Positions 26,784-35,971 are shown, numbered from the stretch's first letter. The stretch: 64,000 nucleotides of DNA from Glaciimonas sp. PAMC28666 (GCF_016917355.1 NZ_CP070304.1:2046001-2110000), one strand, 5' to 3'. The notes: generated by a model from the letters alone, not told the origin. Program-made: numbers and translations.

Positions 26784-28315
26784 TGCGCCACCAACTGCCC
26801 TCCTCCGTGCCCGTATCGCGCAGCAAAGACGGGTTGATAAAAGAGTGCGGAAAAAATGCTGGAACCTCACTCGGCACCTTGCGTAGTCAATTGTTGCGAT
26901 GGCTGCTTATTCCGCTGTTACTGTTAGTAGCGCTAGATTCACTGTCTGTGTACCGCAACGCCCTGGACGTGGCAGACCTGGCCTACGACCGAGCGTTGCT
27001 GGCCTCGACGCGCGCATTGGCAGAACGCGTGTCAATCGTTGATGGTAAGGTCGTGGCCGATGTGCCATACGTCGCGCTCGATAGTTTTGAGACCGACACT
27101 TTGGGGCGGATCTATTACAAAGTCACCGGTACCAAAGGCGAATTTATTTCTGGGTACGACGATCTTCCAGCCATCCCTGCTCATACCCCGCGTTCAGAAA
27201 TCTATCCTGCGCTGGTGCGTTTTTATCATTCGACCTACCGCGGCGAACCGGTCCGGATTGCTGCCCTCTATCAACCCGTGTATGACGATTCCATGCGCGG
27301 CATTGCATTGATCCAGGTCGGGGAAACCATGGACGCACGCAGTGCAATGACGCGTCAAATTTTGTTCGGTACTCTGTGGCGGCAGGGCTTATTAGTGATG
27401 GTCGCCGCACTACTGGTGTGGTTCGCGGTGCGAATAGTATTGCGCCCGTTGATGCAATTGAAGACAGCAGTAGAAGCCCGTGGCCCTACCGACCTGACAA
27501 ATTTCGACGCCGATCAGGTGCATATCGAAATGCGGCCCCTGATTGCAGCGATGAATGGCTACATGGGACGCTTGCAGACCTTGATTACCGGGCAGCGCCG
27601 GTTCATCGCCGACGCATCGCACCAACTGCGCACGCCGCTCACCGTTTTGAAGACTCAGGCCGAACTCGCATTGCGAGAACTGAAGCGCGATCCGCAAGAT
27701 CCCCAATCACCGCTGGATATCGAGGCGATACGGGAAATTGTGCGCAGTATGGCATCGACCACCGACGCCACGGTCCATCTGGCGAATCGGCTTCTGACGT
27801 TGGCACGCGCTGAGCATGGCGTTGCCGAAGGCGGCATGGTGGCGCTGTCACTCACCGCCGCAACGCGTCAGGTCGGGTTGGAGTTGGCTCCGCAAGCGGT
27901 CAAGAAGCAACTCGATTTGTCGTTTGATGCAGAAGAAAATGTTTTTATCACTGGCAACCCATTGATGTTGCATGAGCTAATGTCGAACCTGCTGGATAAC
28001 GCAATTCGCTATACGCCGTCAAACGGAAAAATTATATTGCGCGTACGGCGTGATGGCCAGACGCAACGTGGGGTGTTTGAAATAGAAGACAGCGGTAGTG
28101 GGATTCCCGAAGCTGATCGTGAACGGGTTTTTTCAGCGTTCTATCGAGCGCCCTCGGCACAGCAATTGAATCCGAGCGGGGCGGGATTAGGATTATCGAT
28201 CGTGCGCGACATCGCTGCTGCGCATCACGCATCGATTGTGCTTTCAGCGCCATCGAAAAATAGCGGCTTAAAAGTGTACATTACTTTCCCGCTGCGGCCC
28301 GCGGCTATTGGCTAA
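26783..28315 (+). CDS. Sensor histidine kinase, TctE type
   Basis: A 510-aa inner-membrane kinase. Two membrane segments (LLRWLLIPLLLLVALDSLSV and LVMVAALLVWFAVRIVL) flank a periplasmic sensor of about 140 residues of the TctE (2CSK_N) type. HAMP and HisKA follow, with phospho-His280 in DASHQLRTPL, then the ATPase boxes NLLDNAIRYTP, DSGSGIPE and GAGLGLSIV. A polar 35-residue N-terminus precedes the first helix. It is co-translated with the response regulator. In related systems this sensor contacts a ligand-loaded Bug protein. Confidence 0.93.
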   Translation: MRHQLPSSVPVSRSKDGLIKECGKNAGTSLGTLRSQLLRWLLIPLLLLVALDSLSVYRNALDVADLAYDRALLASTRALAERVSIVDGKVVADVPYVALDSFETDTLGRIYYKVTGTKGEFISGYDDLPAIPAHTPRSEIYPALVRFYHSTYRGEPVRIAALYQPVYDDSMRGIALIQVGETMDARSAMTRQILFGTLWRQGLLVMVAALLVWFAVRIVLRPLMQLKTAVEARGPTDLTNFDADQVHIEMRPLIAAMNGYMGRLQTLITGQRRFIADASHQLRTPLTVLKTQAELALRELKRDPQDPQSPLDIEAIREIVRSMASTTDATVHLANRLLTLARAEHGVAEGGMVALSLTAATRQVGLELAPQAVKKQLDLSFDAEENVFITGNPLMLHELMSNLLDNAIRYTPSNGKIILRVRRDGQTQRGVFEIEDSGSGIPEADRERVFSAFYRAPSAQQLNPSGAGLGLSIVRDIAAAHHASIVLSAPSKNSGLKVYITFPLRPAAIG

Positions 28316-28361
28316 GCACATGCACTCTGGCTGCACATAGCGGAATTTCTGAAGACCTGGG

Positions 28362-28396
28362 AATGCTGATCGTCAGAAAAAAATCAGCATTTATTT
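28362..28396 (+). terminator. Candidate terminator after the two-component genes
   Basis: AATGCTGAT (28362-28370) and ATCAGCATT (28383-28391) form a 9-bp stem with an A-rich 12-nt loop, followed by a short T-rich stretch. It lies 50 bp past the kinase stop. Confidence 0.5.
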
Positions 28397-28628
28397 GATA
28401 TCGTTCGGGACCATTTCTTAAATAATTTACGCAAATGAGTATTTTATTTAAGACTTTTTCCTATTGGTTAAACGCGTTGTGATGGCTATACTTTTGAGCA
28501 AGTGATTCTATGAGTTCAAATAATGGCCACATGTATTGCGTCGAATTTTTTTAATCAGGTTAAAAGCGTTCTTAGACTGATCGAATCGACTGTTGAGCAA
28601 TCCGGCTCATCGGTTTTAAACCGGTCAG
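28397..28628. other. AT-rich upstream region of the pilus genes
   Basis: No gene is supported here. It should hold the promoter of the minor pilin genes. No clear sigma-54 (GG-N10-GC) or strong sigma-70 site was identified. Confidence 0.4.
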
Positions 28629-29189
28629 GTGCGGTTGACTTTGTATAAGCAGCGCGGCGCCGGGCTCATCGAAGTGTTGATCGCCCTGGTCATCACCGCG
28701 TTCTCCTTGTTGGGCCTGGCAGGGCTGCAAATGACCGCGTTGCGCCACCAAAAAGTCGCCCATTACCGTGCGAAAGCTTTCACATATAGTCATCATCTTG
28801 CGGAACGCGTACGGAGCAATCTTCGCGGTGCGCGCGAAGGATTTTACAGTCCCGCTCCACAGCACTATCCTCCGCTTCACAGCGGCCGGCCAGAAACCCC
28901 GACATGCGCCATTGCATTCGTCTGTACGCATGCGGAAATCGCAGCCATTGATATCCATGAATGGCGCATAGCACTTCGTCACGCCATGACAGGCGGCTGG
29001 GGAGAAATATCGGGTAGCCCGCTGACTGGTTTCGTCATCATGGTCTATTTCAGAGAGTCGGCAATCCGTACCGGTGCCGCTCCGAATGAAAGCAAAAGCA
29101 CAATCAAAAACACGCAATGCCGTAGCGCTGCGTTAAATCCCGTAACCGACCACGACGTGCGCTGCTTCACGATGTTATTCACGCCCTAA
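28629..29189 (+). CDS. pilV: Type IV pilus minor pilin PilV-like
   Basis: A 186-aa prepilin-like protein. The N-terminal class III signal is QRGAGLIEVLIALVITAFSL: peptidase cleavage after Gly10 would leave Glu15 at the conserved +5 position, followed by the hydrophobic assembly helix. GLAGLQMTALRHQ is typical of PilV. The start is read as GTG at 28629 because no ATG precedes the signal. PilV-type minor pilins help prime pilus assembly and place PilY1 at the tip. The C-terminal half is poorly conserved. Confidence 0.85.
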   Translation: MRLTLYKQRGAGLIEVLIALVITAFSLLGLAGLQMTALRHQKVAHYRAKAFTYSHHLAERVRSNLRGAREGFYSPAPQHYPPLHSGRPETPTCAIAFVCTHAEIAAIDIHEWRIALRHAMTGGWGEISGSPLTGFVIMVYFRESAIRTGAAPNESKSTIKNTQCRSAALNPVTDHDVRCFTMLFTP

Positions 29190-29206
29190 AATTGGACGAT
29201 ATTGCG

Positions 29207-29773
29207 ATGATAACCAGACGTATGTGCCGAATCATGGAGGCAAAGAAAATCGGGTGCCTGCACGGTGGACTAGCACTACCGATGACGCTTATTTTTCTTC
29301 TAGTCATGACAATGATCGGACTTGCAGCGATGCGTAACGTGTCACTTGAGGAAAAAATTGCAGGAAATTTGCGCAGTCGGCAACGCGCATTTGAGGGAGC
29401 CGAGCAAGGGCTTCGCTATTGCGAGATGTTGGTTGGAAAACTTTCCAAATCCCCGGCAGATTTTCCTCCCCAACTGGCTATGGGTCCCGTGATGGATGAA
29501 AACAATCAAGAGAAAAATCATTGGGAAATCGCACAGAACTGGCGTGATAACGCGGTCTCTATCGCCCTTCCTCCGCGATTTATTGCTAACAATGGCCCGA
29601 TCGATAGCGTGTCCGAATCACCGCGCTGCATGATCGAAAAAATGGCGTTAGTCGGTGATGATGAATTTCAGCTGAACCCTGCAGACCGGCTTCTAGCGTA
29701 TCGAATTACGGCGCGTGGCGCTGGTGCTAACAGTAATGTGGCGGTAATACTGCAAAGTTATATACGGCTGTGA
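29207..29773 (+). CDS. pilX: Type IV pilus assembly protein PilX-like
   Basis: A 188-aa PilX-type minor pilin. After a polar leader comes GGLALPMTLIFLLVMTMIGL, then AAMRNVSLEEKIAGNLRSR and RAFEGAEQGLRYCE, the hallmark PilX N-terminal segment. As in other PilX proteins, the +5 Glu of classical pilins is absent. The start at 29207 (ATG) is chosen over an in-frame TTG at 29192. It lies 17 bp after pilV and overlaps the following pilY1-like frame. Confidence 0.85.
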   Translation: MITRRMCRIMEAKKIGCLHGGLALPMTLIFLLVMTMIGLAAMRNVSLEEKIAGNLRSRQRAFEGAEQGLRYCEMLVGKLSKSPADFPPQLAMGPVMDENNQEKNHWEIAQNWRDNAVSIALPPRFIANNGPIDSVSESPRCMIEKMALVGDDEFQLNPADRLLAYRITARGAGANSNVAVILQSYIRL

Positions 29774-29802
29774 TAAAAATTTCAGGCTACAAGGCTCGTG
29801 CG

Positions 29803-31773
29803 ATGAAAAAAATTGATTTTGGCAGGTTGATCACGTTGAAGTTAGCGGCCTTAATGACATTCACGGCGTTAATGGCGTTAATGACGTTATTGACGCCAGC
29901 GCTAGCGCGTATATCGCAATTTCCCCTGTTTCCTTCCGAAGGATTTTCTAATTTGATTTATAGCTCCCCTGCCCTCGATGGCACATCCATCGCCTACCGG
30001 GCCGGTTTTACAACCAAGGATTGGGCTGGTCAACTAAAAGCTTTTCGCGTCAACGCGGACGGGAGTATCGGTGCCGTTGTATGGGACGCAGAACGACAAA
30101 TACCTGCGTGGCAAGCACGCAATATTACGTCCTGGAATTCAGAGACGGATAATGCTATTGACTTCCAATGGTCGCAGCTTTCCGAACCGCAAAAAAGAGA
30201 ATTAGGATCGATCAATGTGCTGTCTTACTTGCAAGGCGATTCCACGTTAGAGGCAGCGCAGAAGATTGGCAATTTCCGTAATCGCTCAAGCAGCTTGGGT
30301 GATATCGTCAACTCCGTGCCAATCTATGTAAAAAATGCTGATTTTGGTTACACAGCGTTACCGAAAGTACAGGGCGGAGGAATCGTTTATCGGGATTTTC
30401 AAATGCGCAAACATTCTCGCAAAGCGATGTTGTATGTCGGCGCAAATGATGGCATGTTGCACGGTTTCGATGCTGTCACCGGCGCTGAGAGATTCGCCTA
30501 TGTTCCGCACGCCTTATTTCCTTACCTGAGCGCTCTCAGCCATCCGGACTACGTGCTAAAACATCGCTATTTTGTAGATGGTCAATTGACCGAAGGGGAC
30601 GCCTACTTTTCGCGAGAAACCGCATCAACGCCAGTATGGAAAACAATCGTTCTTGGTACAACGGGCGCTGGCGCAAGAAGCGTCTTTGCGCTAGACGTTA
30701 GCGCCCCGGCATTGTTGAGTGCAAAAAGCGTCATGTGGGAACGGTCCGACGTAGTCTCCGGCGGAATTATTGATCATGATATGGGACATGTCCTGGGCGA
30801 GGCAGCGGTCGTGCGCTTACGCAGTGGCCAATGGGCGGCGTTATATGGCAATGGTTACGACAGCAAAAATAAAAAAGCAGTGCTCTATCTGGTGAATATT
30901 ACCGACGGTTCCCTGATTAGAAAAATCCAGACCGAACAGGGTGGATTGCAGGGACCAAACGGTCTGTCGACGCCTGCCTTGCAGTTTAATTCGCATAGAG
31001 AAGTTATCGCCGCATACGCTGGTGATTTGCGCGGGAATATCTGGAAATTTGATTTGGAAAGTACTAATGCAAAGGCATGGGGTGTCGCGTATCACGGTCG
31101 ACCATTGTATGTGGCGACCGATCCCGACGGAAAGCCGCAGCCGATTGTGGCGCAACCGGTGGTGGCACGCCACCCTAACGGCGGGCGCATGATCATGTTT
31201 GGTACTGGAAAACTGTTCGAAGTCGACGATCCTTTCGACACGCAATTTCAGACCATCACCGCAATATGGGAGCAAGCCGATACAGCGGACAGAGCCTCAA
31301 CCATCGAGGGCCGCTATCAATTGCAGCAACAAACGCTTTCACCCATCACCGGCGGTCGGATCATCAGCAAAAATCCGGTTAATTGGAATAATCGGCGCGG
31401 CTGGTATGTTGACCTGCCTGACCTCGGCGAGCGCGTGGTCGGAAAACTGCAAATGATTAATGGCTTAATAGTCATATTGACTTACACGCCGGGAATGCCT
31501 GCGGGAGCGGAAAAGGTACCCTCTTCACAGCTAATGTTAATCGATTTCATGACCGGCAGCGCCGCGCCAAATCCTGTCTTTTTAGCCTCGCGGCCCGATC
31601 TGATGTCTATCCGCGTGCCACCGTCAGCGGCGTCACCCACCGCCGTGAGGCTGCCCAATGGCAAGCGCAGCCTGGTACTGCAGGGTATCGATGGAAGACA
31701 AAAAATTGTACCGCTAGCTTTAACCCCCATGCTGCCTTTCAGAACCTGGCATCAGCTTGCGGTTCCGCATTAA
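29803..31773 (+). CDS. pilY1: PilY1-like protein, beta-propeller region only
   Basis: A 656-aa secreted protein. The signal peptide has an unusual repetitive core (TFTALMALMTLLTPALA). The mature part corresponds to the C-terminal propeller of PilY1: GANDGMLHGFDAVTGAERFA, YFVDGQLTEGDAYF, LYGNGYDSKNKKAVLYLVNI, GDLRGNIWKFDLES and MIMFGTGKLFEV. Typical PilY1 proteins exceed 1000 residues and have an N-terminal von Willebrand A-like or adhesin half. That half is missing here, yet a signal peptide is present, so this is not a simple 5' truncation. A GTG start at 29770 is an alternative. Confidence 0.87.
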   Translation: MKKIDFGRLITLKLAALMTFTALMALMTLLTPALARISQFPLFPSEGFSNLIYSSPALDGTSIAYRAGFTTKDWAGQLKAFRVNADGSIGAVVWDAERQIPAWQARNITSWNSETDNAIDFQWSQLSEPQKRELGSINVLSYLQGDSTLEAAQKIGNFRNRSSSLGDIVNSVPIYVKNADFGYTALPKVQGGGIVYRDFQMRKHSRKAMLYVGANDGMLHGFDAVTGAERFAYVPHALFPYLSALSHPDYVLKHRYFVDGQLTEGDAYFSRETASTPVWKTIVLGTTGAGARSVFALDVSAPALLSAKSVMWERSDVVSGGIIDHDMGHVLGEAAVVRLRSGQWAALYGNGYDSKNKKAVLYLVNITDGSLIRKIQTEQGGLQGPNGLSTPALQFNSHREVIAAYAGDLRGNIWKFDLESTNAKAWGVAYHGRPLYVATDPDGKPQPIVAQPVVARHPNGGRMIMFGTGKLFEVDDPFDTQFQTITAIWEQADTADRASTIEGRYQLQQQTLSPITGGRIISKNPVNWNNRRGWYVDLPDLGERVVGKLQMINGLIVILTYTPGMPAGAEKVPSSQLMLIDFMTGSAAPNPVFLASRPDLMSIRVPPSAASPTAVRLPNGKRSLVLQGIDGRQKIVPLALTPMLPFRTWHQLAVPH

Positions 31774-31798
31774 GGCGCTGTCGAAGGCGCTATCGATT

Positions 31799-32722
31799 TC
31801 ACCAAATATCTTTTGTATCACCAGATTTTCGCAGATGCTGCACAAATCGATCAGAGACAAAGTCCACAAAGGCGGTCGCTTTCGCCGATAAGTTTAAACG
31901 CTCGGGATAGACCGCAAAGATGTCGGAGGAAGGTAAGTTCCATTCTTCTAGCACCTGGGACAAACGTCCGGAGCGAAAATAGGGCGCGAGATCCCATTCT
32001 GAGCGCATCAAGATTCCGTGTCCCAACAGCGCCCATTCCAATGCAATTTCGCCGTCGTTTGTGCTTAAGGCACCGCGTACTTTAATGGTTTCCTGCGCCT
32101 TTCCACGGCTCAGGTGCCAGGTGCCGTATGCAGCCTCATTTTCCCGTAGAACGATACATTGATGCTTTTGCAGATCGCGCGGGATAGTCGGCGCGTGTTG
32201 CTCTTTCAGATAGGTTGGGGAGGCGCACAAAAGTCTTCGATTGGAGGCGATTTTGCGTGCAATGATGCGTGCGTCCGGCATTTCTCCGATGCGGATACCG
32301 ATGTCAAAGGCCTGATCGGCAAGGTTCAATGGCCGGTCCGATAGTTGCAACTGGACCTCAACCTCCGGATAGCGTTTGATGAAGGCGGAGACTGCGGGAG
32401 CAACATACTTGCGGCCAAAGCCGAAGGTTGCGTTGACACGCAAAAGTCCTTTAGGAACGGCTCTGCTACGGCTTACCAAACGCTCCAATTCATCGATTTC
32501 CGCCAGAATTCTCGCAGCTTCGGCCAGGTAAATTTCCCCTTCATGCGTCACGCTCATGGTCCGGGTAGTGCGGTTTAACAACCGGATACCGAGCCGTTGC
32601 TCAAGTTTGGCGAGTCTTTTAGTGACCGCTGGCGGCGTCACGCCCAATTCGCGCGCGACCGCCGCAAGGCTGCCTTGCTTGACCAGAACCGTAAAAAATG
32701 CGAGATCAGAGAGGGAATTCAT
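31799..32722 (-). CDS. LysR family transcriptional regulator
   Basis: A 307-aa LysR protein. The winged helix is LSDLAFFTVLVKQGSLAAVA and LGVTPPAVTKRLAKLEQRLG, followed by RLLNRTTRTMSVTHEGEIYL of the CrgA/AaeR-like subgroup. It is divergent from the dehalogenase-like hydrolase with only 88 bp between, so regulation of the hydrolase and leuCD-like genes is likely. The effector is unknown. Confidence 0.93.
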   Translation of the reverse strand: MNSLSDLAFFTVLVKQGSLAAVARELGVTPPAVTKRLAKLEQRLGIRLLNRTTRTMSVTHEGEIYLAEAARILAEIDELERLVSRSRAVPKGLLRVNATFGFGRKYVAPAVSAFIKRYPEVEVQLQLSDRPLNLADQAFDIGIRIGEMPDARIIARKIASNRRLLCASPTYLKEQHAPTIPRDLQKHQCIVLRENEAAYGTWHLSRGKAQETIKVRGALSTNDGEIALEWALLGHGILMRSEWDLAPYFRSGRLSQVLEEWNLPSSDIFAVYPERLNLSAKATAFVDFVSDRFVQHLRKSGDTKDIW

Positions 32723-32810
32723 TAGTAACTTAAAAGAAATAATAGACTAAATAGGAGTGAATTATAAGCAATCTACGCGGCGATACAATAGATTTAAATA
32801 ACGGGAGAAA

Positions 32811-33692
32811 ATGATGTTTTCAGGATTCACGCCCCACGTCGCCGACGTCAACGGTACCCATATTCACTTTATCCGCCGTGGGACGGGCCCCGCATTGCTA
32901 TTGCTGCACGGGCATCCGCAGACGCACGTTATCTGGCACAAGGTTGCGCAACAACTGGCAGAACGTTACACCGTGATCGCCGCTGATCTGCGCGGTTATG
33001 GTGACAGCGGAAAACCGGTCGGGTTGCCGGATCACAGCAACTACTCCAAGCGCACCATGGGGCAGGACCAGGTTGATCTCATGGCGACCTTGGGATTTAA
33101 GGAATTCTTGCTGATGGGACATGATCGTGGAGGGCGCGTGGCATACCGCATGGCGCTGGATCATCCGGAAGTTATCCGCAAGCTGGTTGTGCTGGACGTT
33201 GCGCCGACTCTGGCAATGTATGAAAAAACCACGCTGGAATTCGCTACCGCTTACTACCACTGGTTTTTTCTAATCCGACCAGCACCTTTTCCGGAGTTGC
33301 TGATTAATTCGCATCCGGAAGAGTATCTCAAACATACCATCGGTGGCCGCAGTTCCGGCATGGCACCGTTCACACCGGAGGCCTATGCGGAATACCTGCG
33401 CTGCCTGCGCGATCCATTAACGATACACGGGATTTGCGAGGATTATCGCGCCAGTGCCGGAATTGATCTCGACCATGAACGCAGCGATCTGGCGGCCGGT
33501 CGAAAGATCCAGTGCGAAATGCTGGCGCTCTGGGGTGGCAATGGTGTCATTGAAAAATGCTTTGACCCCTTGGCTGAATGGCAACTGTTGGCCAATAAGG
33601 TAAGCGGCAGGGCGCTTGACTGCGGGCATTACATTCCCGAAGACGCTCCAGAAGCTTTGTTGGCAGAAGTGTTGCCATTTTTTGCCAAATAA
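32811..33692 (+). CDS. Alpha/beta hydrolase, fluoroacetate/haloacetate dehalogenase type
   Basis: A 293-aa hydrolase. The nucleophile motif is GHDRGGRVAYRMA, with Asp105 in place of the usual Ser. Arg106 and Arg109 (carboxylate binding), His150-Trp151 (halide binding, in YYHWFF), Tyr212 and catalytic His273 (DCGHYIPED) all coincide with the fluoroacetate dehalogenase active site. The family hydrolyses haloacetates to glycolate through an Asp ester intermediate. Ranking by chain length and motif set makes this assignment strong, but the natural substrate may be another 2-haloacid. A ribosome-binding GGAGA precedes the start; two adjacent ATG codons are possible. Confidence 0.9.
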   Translation: MMFSGFTPHVADVNGTHIHFIRRGTGPALLLLHGHPQTHVIWHKVAQQLAERYTVIAADLRGYGDSGKPVGLPDHSNYSKRTMGQDQVDLMATLGFKEFLLMGHDRGGRVAYRMALDHPEVIRKLVVLDVAPTLAMYEKTTLEFATAYYHWFFLIRPAPFPELLINSHPEEYLKHTIGGRSSGMAPFTPEAYAEYLRCLRDPLTIHGICEDYRASAGIDLDHERSDLAAGRKIQCEMLALWGGNGVIEKCFDPLAEWQLLANKVSGRALDCGHYIPEDAPEALLAEVLPFFAK

Positions 33693-33717
33693 AAAACGCA
33701 TTACTAAGGGGAATAAT

Positions 33718-35160
33718 ATGTCAGGCCGCACGCTATACAGAAAAATGGTGGATTCGCATACCGTCTCTACACTCGACGAACAACATGTATTGTTGTACGC
33801 CGATCTGCACATCATGAACGAATACACGAGTCCGCAAGCATTTAGCGGTCTGCGTGAAAAAGGTCGCACTGTCCTCCGTCCTCGGCAACAGCTCGCGGTG
33901 GTTTCTCACATTATTCCTACGCATCAGGTCGCGAATGCCAATCGGGTCATCTTCGATCCGGCCTCTGCGTTGCAGGCGACCAACTTGAAGCGTAATTGCA
34001 CCGATTTCGGTATCGCGTTGTTTGATACTAACGACGTGGATCAAGGCATCGAACATATCATCGCACCGGAACATGGTTGGATACGTCCCGGCATGGTGGT
34101 TCTATGTGGCGATAGTCATACAACCACGTATGGTGCCCTGGGTGCGCTCGGATTTGGCGTTGGCACGTCGGAAGTAGAACACGTCCTGGCGACGCAGACA
34201 CTGGTCTACCGACTTGCGCAGGATATGCGTATTCAGGTGGATGGTGAACTGCCGGTTGGCACTTCGGTCAAGGATCTGATCTTGTTGATTATCAGCCGCA
34301 TCGGTGCGCAAGGCGCGCGTGGTTATGCAGTCGAATTTTGTGGTTCGACCATCGGCACCCTATCAGCAGAAGCGCGAATGACGTTGTGCAATATGGCGGT
34401 TGAAGCGGGTGCCCGGGCAGCATTGATAAAGCCCGATGCCACCACGCTGAATTACATCAAGGCACACGCTACCAATCTGGATGATGCAAAATTCGCACAG
34501 GCTGCTGATGATTGGCGCGAACTGTATTCTGACGACGATGCAGCGTTTGATCTCCAGTATGATTTTTTAGCCAAAGAAGTTTCTCCCTATGTCACATGGG
34601 GCACCAGCCCGGATCAGGCCATCTCCGTGACAGGGCGTATACCAATGCCGTCTTCCGATCATAGCGCCCCCGATACGCAAAGCGACGCGGTCGCGCAAGC
34701 CTTGCACTATATGGGTCTCGCGGGCGGATCATCGATTTTGGGCTTGCCGATAGATCGGGTATTTATCGGATCTTGCACCAACGGCCGCATCGAAGATCTG
34801 CGCATTGCCGCCGCGATTGTCGAAGGCAAACATATCGCGCCATCGGTGCGCGGAATGGTGGTCCCTGGTTCAGGCGCTGTGCGCCGCCGTGCCGAGGAGG
34901 AGGGCTTGTCGAACATATTTATCAATGCCGGATTTGAATGGCGTCAACCCGGATGCTCGATGTGCCTGGCGATGAACGACGATGTGCTCAATCCCGGAGA
35001 ACGCTGCGCATCGACCACTAACCGAAATTTCGAAGGCCGTCAGGGCAGGGACGGCAGAACCCACTTGATGAGCCCGGCAATGGCCGCTGCGGCGGCACTG
35101 GCAGGCTGCATTACCGATGTTCGCCGTCTGGCAAATAACGTGGAGAAAAATGATGCTTAA
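33718..35160 (+). CDS. 3-isopropylmalate dehydratase large subunit family (LeuC-like)
   Basis: A 480-aa hydro-lyase large subunit of the aconitase superfamily. The 4Fe-4S ligands are Cys353 (GSCTNGR) and Cys413/Cys416 (PGCSMCLAMN), and the catalytic segment is CGDSHTTTYGALG. Compared with canonical LeuC, the usual MDHN-type segment near residue 60 reads VVSHIIPTH, a clear divergence. The start at 33718 follows AAGGGGAA. It is 25 bp downstream of the dehalogenase-like gene and not beside leuB, so it may serve a catabolic hydratase rather than leucine synthesis. Confidence 0.88.
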   Translation: MSGRTLYRKMVDSHTVSTLDEQHVLLYADLHIMNEYTSPQAFSGLREKGRTVLRPRQQLAVVSHIIPTHQVANANRVIFDPASALQATNLKRNCTDFGIALFDTNDVDQGIEHIIAPEHGWIRPGMVVLCGDSHTTTYGALGALGFGVGTSEVEHVLATQTLVYRLAQDMRIQVDGELPVGTSVKDLILLIISRIGAQGARGYAVEFCGSTIGTLSAEARMTLCNMAVEAGARAALIKPDATTLNYIKAHATNLDDAKFAQAADDWRELYSDDDAAFDLQYDFLAKEVSPYVTWGTSPDQAISVTGRIPMPSSDHSAPDTQSDAVAQALHYMGLAGGSSILGLPIDRVFIGSCTNGRIEDLRIAAAIVEGKHIAPSVRGMVVPGSGAVRRRAEEEGLSNIFINAGFEWRQPGCSMCLAMNDDVLNPGERCASTTNRNFEGRQGRDGRTHLMSPAMAAAAALAGCITDVRRLANNVEKNDA

Positions 35161-35779
35161 AAATACGCGTATTGACGGTATAGCCGCGCCGCTGCTGATC
35201 GACAATCTGGACACCGATCAAATCATGCCCAAGCAATTCCTGCGGATCATCGATAAGGCCGGATTGAGTCATGGCGTGCTCTATGATTTGAGATTTACCC
35301 CGGACGGTCAGTTGAAGCCCGGTTTTGTGCTCAATCAAACAGATTTCAAAGACTGCAAATTTCTCATCAGCGGACCTAATTTTGGTTGCGGTTCCAGTCG
35401 CGAGCATGCGGTTTGGGGCTTGCAGCAACTAGGGATCGAAGCAGTGATCGCGCCAAGCTTTGGTGAAATATTTTTCGGCAACGCGCTTAACAATCGCCTG
35501 TTACTGATCGTGTTGCCGCAAGAGCAGATCGCCTTACTGCTTGCAGACAACGCAGCGGGGCAAAGACAGTTGTCGGTCGATCTGGAAAAAATGACGGTGG
35601 GTAACGTCACACAAAGTTTCCGTTTTTCTTTAGCCGATCGCCATAAAAAAATGATCGTGGATGGATTGGACATGGTCGGCGCGACCATGCAATTGCTGCC
35701 TGCGATAGTGGCGTTCGAGAAGAAGCATGACGTCGCTTTTCCCTGGGCTAAAGTAATGCCGTCAGCGGGCTCGCATTAA
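35153..35779 (+). CDS. 3-isopropylmalate dehydratase small subunit family (LeuD-like)
   Basis: A 208-aa swivel-domain subunit partnering the LeuC-like protein. The family segments are LLIDNLDTDQIMPKQFL, GPNFGCGSSREHAVWGLQQL and AVIAPSFGEIFFGNALNNRL. The start is taken at the second of two adjacent ATG codons (35153), which has better spacing from GGAG at 35142 and overlaps the leuC-like stop by eight bases. The overlap implies translational coupling and a fixed subunit ratio. Confidence 0.9.
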   Translation: MLKNTRIDGIAAPLLIDNLDTDQIMPKQFLRIIDKAGLSHGVLYDLRFTPDGQLKPGFVLNQTDFKDCKFLISGPNFGCGSSREHAVWGLQQLGIEAVIAPSFGEIFFGNALNNRLLLIVLPQEQIALLLADNAAGQRQLSVDLEKMTVGNVTQSFRFSLADRHKKMIVDGLDMVGATMQLLPAIVAFEKKHDVAFPWAKVMPSAGSH

Positions 35780-35891
35780 CCACGACCGACAGGACTGCGT
35801 CCTTTTTCATTGAGCGCGTACTAAAAGATTGCACGGCATCCGCCACTTTTAGGTTTCGCGTTAATTATTTGGGTCGTGGGTAGACTTATTG

Positions 35892-35944
35892 ATATTATGG
35901 TATTTTTATTAATGCAGTAATTGCATAATAAAATATCATAATAT
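35892..35944. promoter_or_regulatory. Long AT-rich inverted repeat upstream of the esterase gene
   Basis: Arms of about 23 bp (TATTATGGTATTTTTATTAA... on the left, ...AAAATATCATAATA on the right) flank a GTAA centre, with few mismatches. The repeat ends 27 bp before the esterase ATG. It could be an operator or a leader hairpin. Confidence 0.6.
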
Positions 35945-35971
35945 TAATTATAACGACTACAACGAGACCTC

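Noticed and set aside
28629-31773. Complete type IV pilus biogenesis locus
   Set aside because: No pilin, ATPase, secretin or platform genes are present; only three minor-pilin-type genes are encoded.
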